From an uncultured Muribaculaceae bacterium (GTDB lineage Bacteria > Bacteroidota > Bacteroidia > Bacteroidales > Muribaculaceae), in the NCBI GenBank assembly GCA_934555895.1, contig CAKTFH010000003.1:49429-113428 (forward strand): a DNA stretch of 64,000 bases. The letters are read 5' to 3'. Made by a program: the position numbers and the translations under genes. This document shows positions 63,318-64,000 of this stretch, one piece after another (within the stretch, counting starts at the first letter, position 1; each line of letters begins with the position of its first letter). Under the pieces are notes generated by a model. It was given only the letters and a program-made list of their open reading frames with translations, was not told the origin of the DNA and did no database searches.

Positions 63318-64000
63318 ATGGATACTACAGGCACAAAAACCAACAGCCTACAGTCAGCCTCAGGTCATTCCTCCGACATTTCGCCCATGCAGCGCAAACT
63401 GCAGGTGTCTAAAAACTACTATATTTATCTCGTACTCATCCTCGTTCTGCTTAGCGCTCAGGGATCGTTTGTCAACGACATGTATTCACCCGCGCTACCG
63501 GGAATGTGCAAATTTTTCGGTTGCACGGTTTCGCTCTCGCAGCTCGGTCTCACCATGGGCATGATTGGGCTCGGCATAGGCCAGATGCTTCTCGGCCCCA
63601 TCAGCGACAAATACGGACGCAAGCCGGTGCTGATTGGCGCCACGCTTTTGTTCATTGTGGCGGCAGTGGCGAGCATTTTCTCGCCCAACATCCATGTATT
63701 CAATCTGTATCGGTTATTCCAAGGGCTGGGGGCTTCAGCCGGCTATTTTCTGGCCAAAACCATTCCGGCCGATGTATATTCAGGGCGCCAGCTCGCCAAA
63801 CTAATGGCTCTTGTGGGAGCTATCAACGGTTTCGCACCGGCATCGTCGCCTGTAATCGGTGGCATAATGGCCGACAACTTCGGATGGAAGTCGATTTTTC
63901 TCGTTCTTGCCGGCTTCGCTACATCCTACTCTCAACTGGCAAGTGCAAAATTATCGATTTGTCGGAAGAAAACATTCTTGGGAGAGTCAAAATTTAGTTT
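63318..64000 (+). CDS. MFS multidrug efflux transporter, Bcr/CflA type, 3' end cut by window
   Basis: The frame opens at the ATG of 63318 and stays open to the window edge (227 codons). The N-terminal half of an MFS carrier is clear: a first helix YIYLVLILVLLSAQGSFVND, then the Bcr-type MYSPALPGM, the GLGIGQMLLGPISDKYGRKP motif A, YRLFQGLGASAGYFLAKTIP, and APASSPVIGGIMADNFGWKS. This group exports drugs or small metabolites by proton exchange. After GFAT (near 63924) the sequence no longer looks like a sixth helix and the usual following segment is not recognisable; see findings. Confidence 0.85.
   Translation, partial: MDTTGTKTNSLQSASGHSSDISPMQRKLQVSKNYYIYLVLILVLLSAQGSFVNDMYSPALPGMCKFFGCTVSLSQLGLTMGMIGLGIGQMLLGPISDKYGRKPVLIGATLLFIVAAVASIFSPNIHVFNLYRLFQGLGASAGYFLAKTIPADVYSGRQLAKLMALVGAINGFAPASSPVIGGIMADNFGWKSIFLVLAGFATSYSQLASAKLSICRKKTFLGESKFS

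Noticed and set aside
1-64000. tRNA, rRNA, tmRNA and CRISPR arrays
   Set aside because: Reading both strands by eye gave no cloverleaf with a plausible anticodon arm, no rRNA-like conserved blocks and no regularly spaced repeats; a tRNAscan or Infernal run could still find something missed.

Overview
The window reads as chromosome of an anaerobic gut-type Bacteroidota, most likely a Bacteroidales near the Muribaculaceae. That placement is inferred from gene content: type IX secretion (T9SS) genes, DPP III, an extended Rho, NBU-like mobilization genes, and many promoters of the Bacteroidota form TTG-N19-21-TAnnTTTG. No rRNA or tRNA gene and no CRISPR array was seen.

Layout. 1-4.7 kb (minus): kdsB (cut by the window edge), a ThiE-like protein and a secreted tricorn-type S41 protease. 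4.7-7.5 kb: rho with a long leader and a large disordered insert. 7.5-12.5 kb (minus): a small membrane protein, dxs, trkA and trkH. 12.9-16.6 kb (minus): exbB, two exbD and tonB. 17-21 kb (plus): DPP III, ung and the T9SS plug protein. 21.2-25.2 kb (minus): RNase G, a 29-residue ribosomal protein, an HU-like protein, a queuosine-precursor transporter with a preQ1-type riboswitch, and a lipoprotein. 25.3-32.6 kb (plus): T9SS genes porT, porP, gldK, gldL, gldM and gldN. 32.7-37.1 kb (minus): a HAD phosphatase, then a two-gene module of a membrane-anchored STAND ATPase and a SIR2-like/TIR protein, a candidate defence system. 37.2-41.2 kb (plus): mannonate dehydratase, an SDR, a small T9SS-sorted protein and a CotH protein.

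41.3-60.1 kb is a GH106-like glycoside hydrolase gene split by a 15.5-kb integrated mobilizable element (about 41,871-57,412). Removing the element, keeping one copy of a 5-bp core, joins the two halves in frame into about 1084 codons. The element carries an integrase, a YhcG-type nuclease, a roughly 1-kb hairpin-rich non-coding stretch, an excisionase-like HTH protein, an SF3-type helicase, a candidate oriT, MobC- and MobA-like proteins, and an oppositely oriented cargo operon (zinc ribbon, DJ-1 family, MBL fold, membrane protein, three SEL1-repeat proteins and two unknowns).

60.1-64 kb: an NlpC/P60 hydrolase, an outer-membrane barrel, a DUF59 Fe-S assembly protein, LpxH, a candidate small RNA and the start of a Bcr/CflA-type MFS transporter.

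Links between genes: kdsB and lpxH both serve lipid A/Kdo synthesis. Plug, PorT, PorP and GldKLMN are one secretion machine, and the 39.3-kb protein looks like a cargo of it. ExbB/ExbD/TonB energise outer-membrane uptake. All functions are inferred from sequence; no database search was possible.
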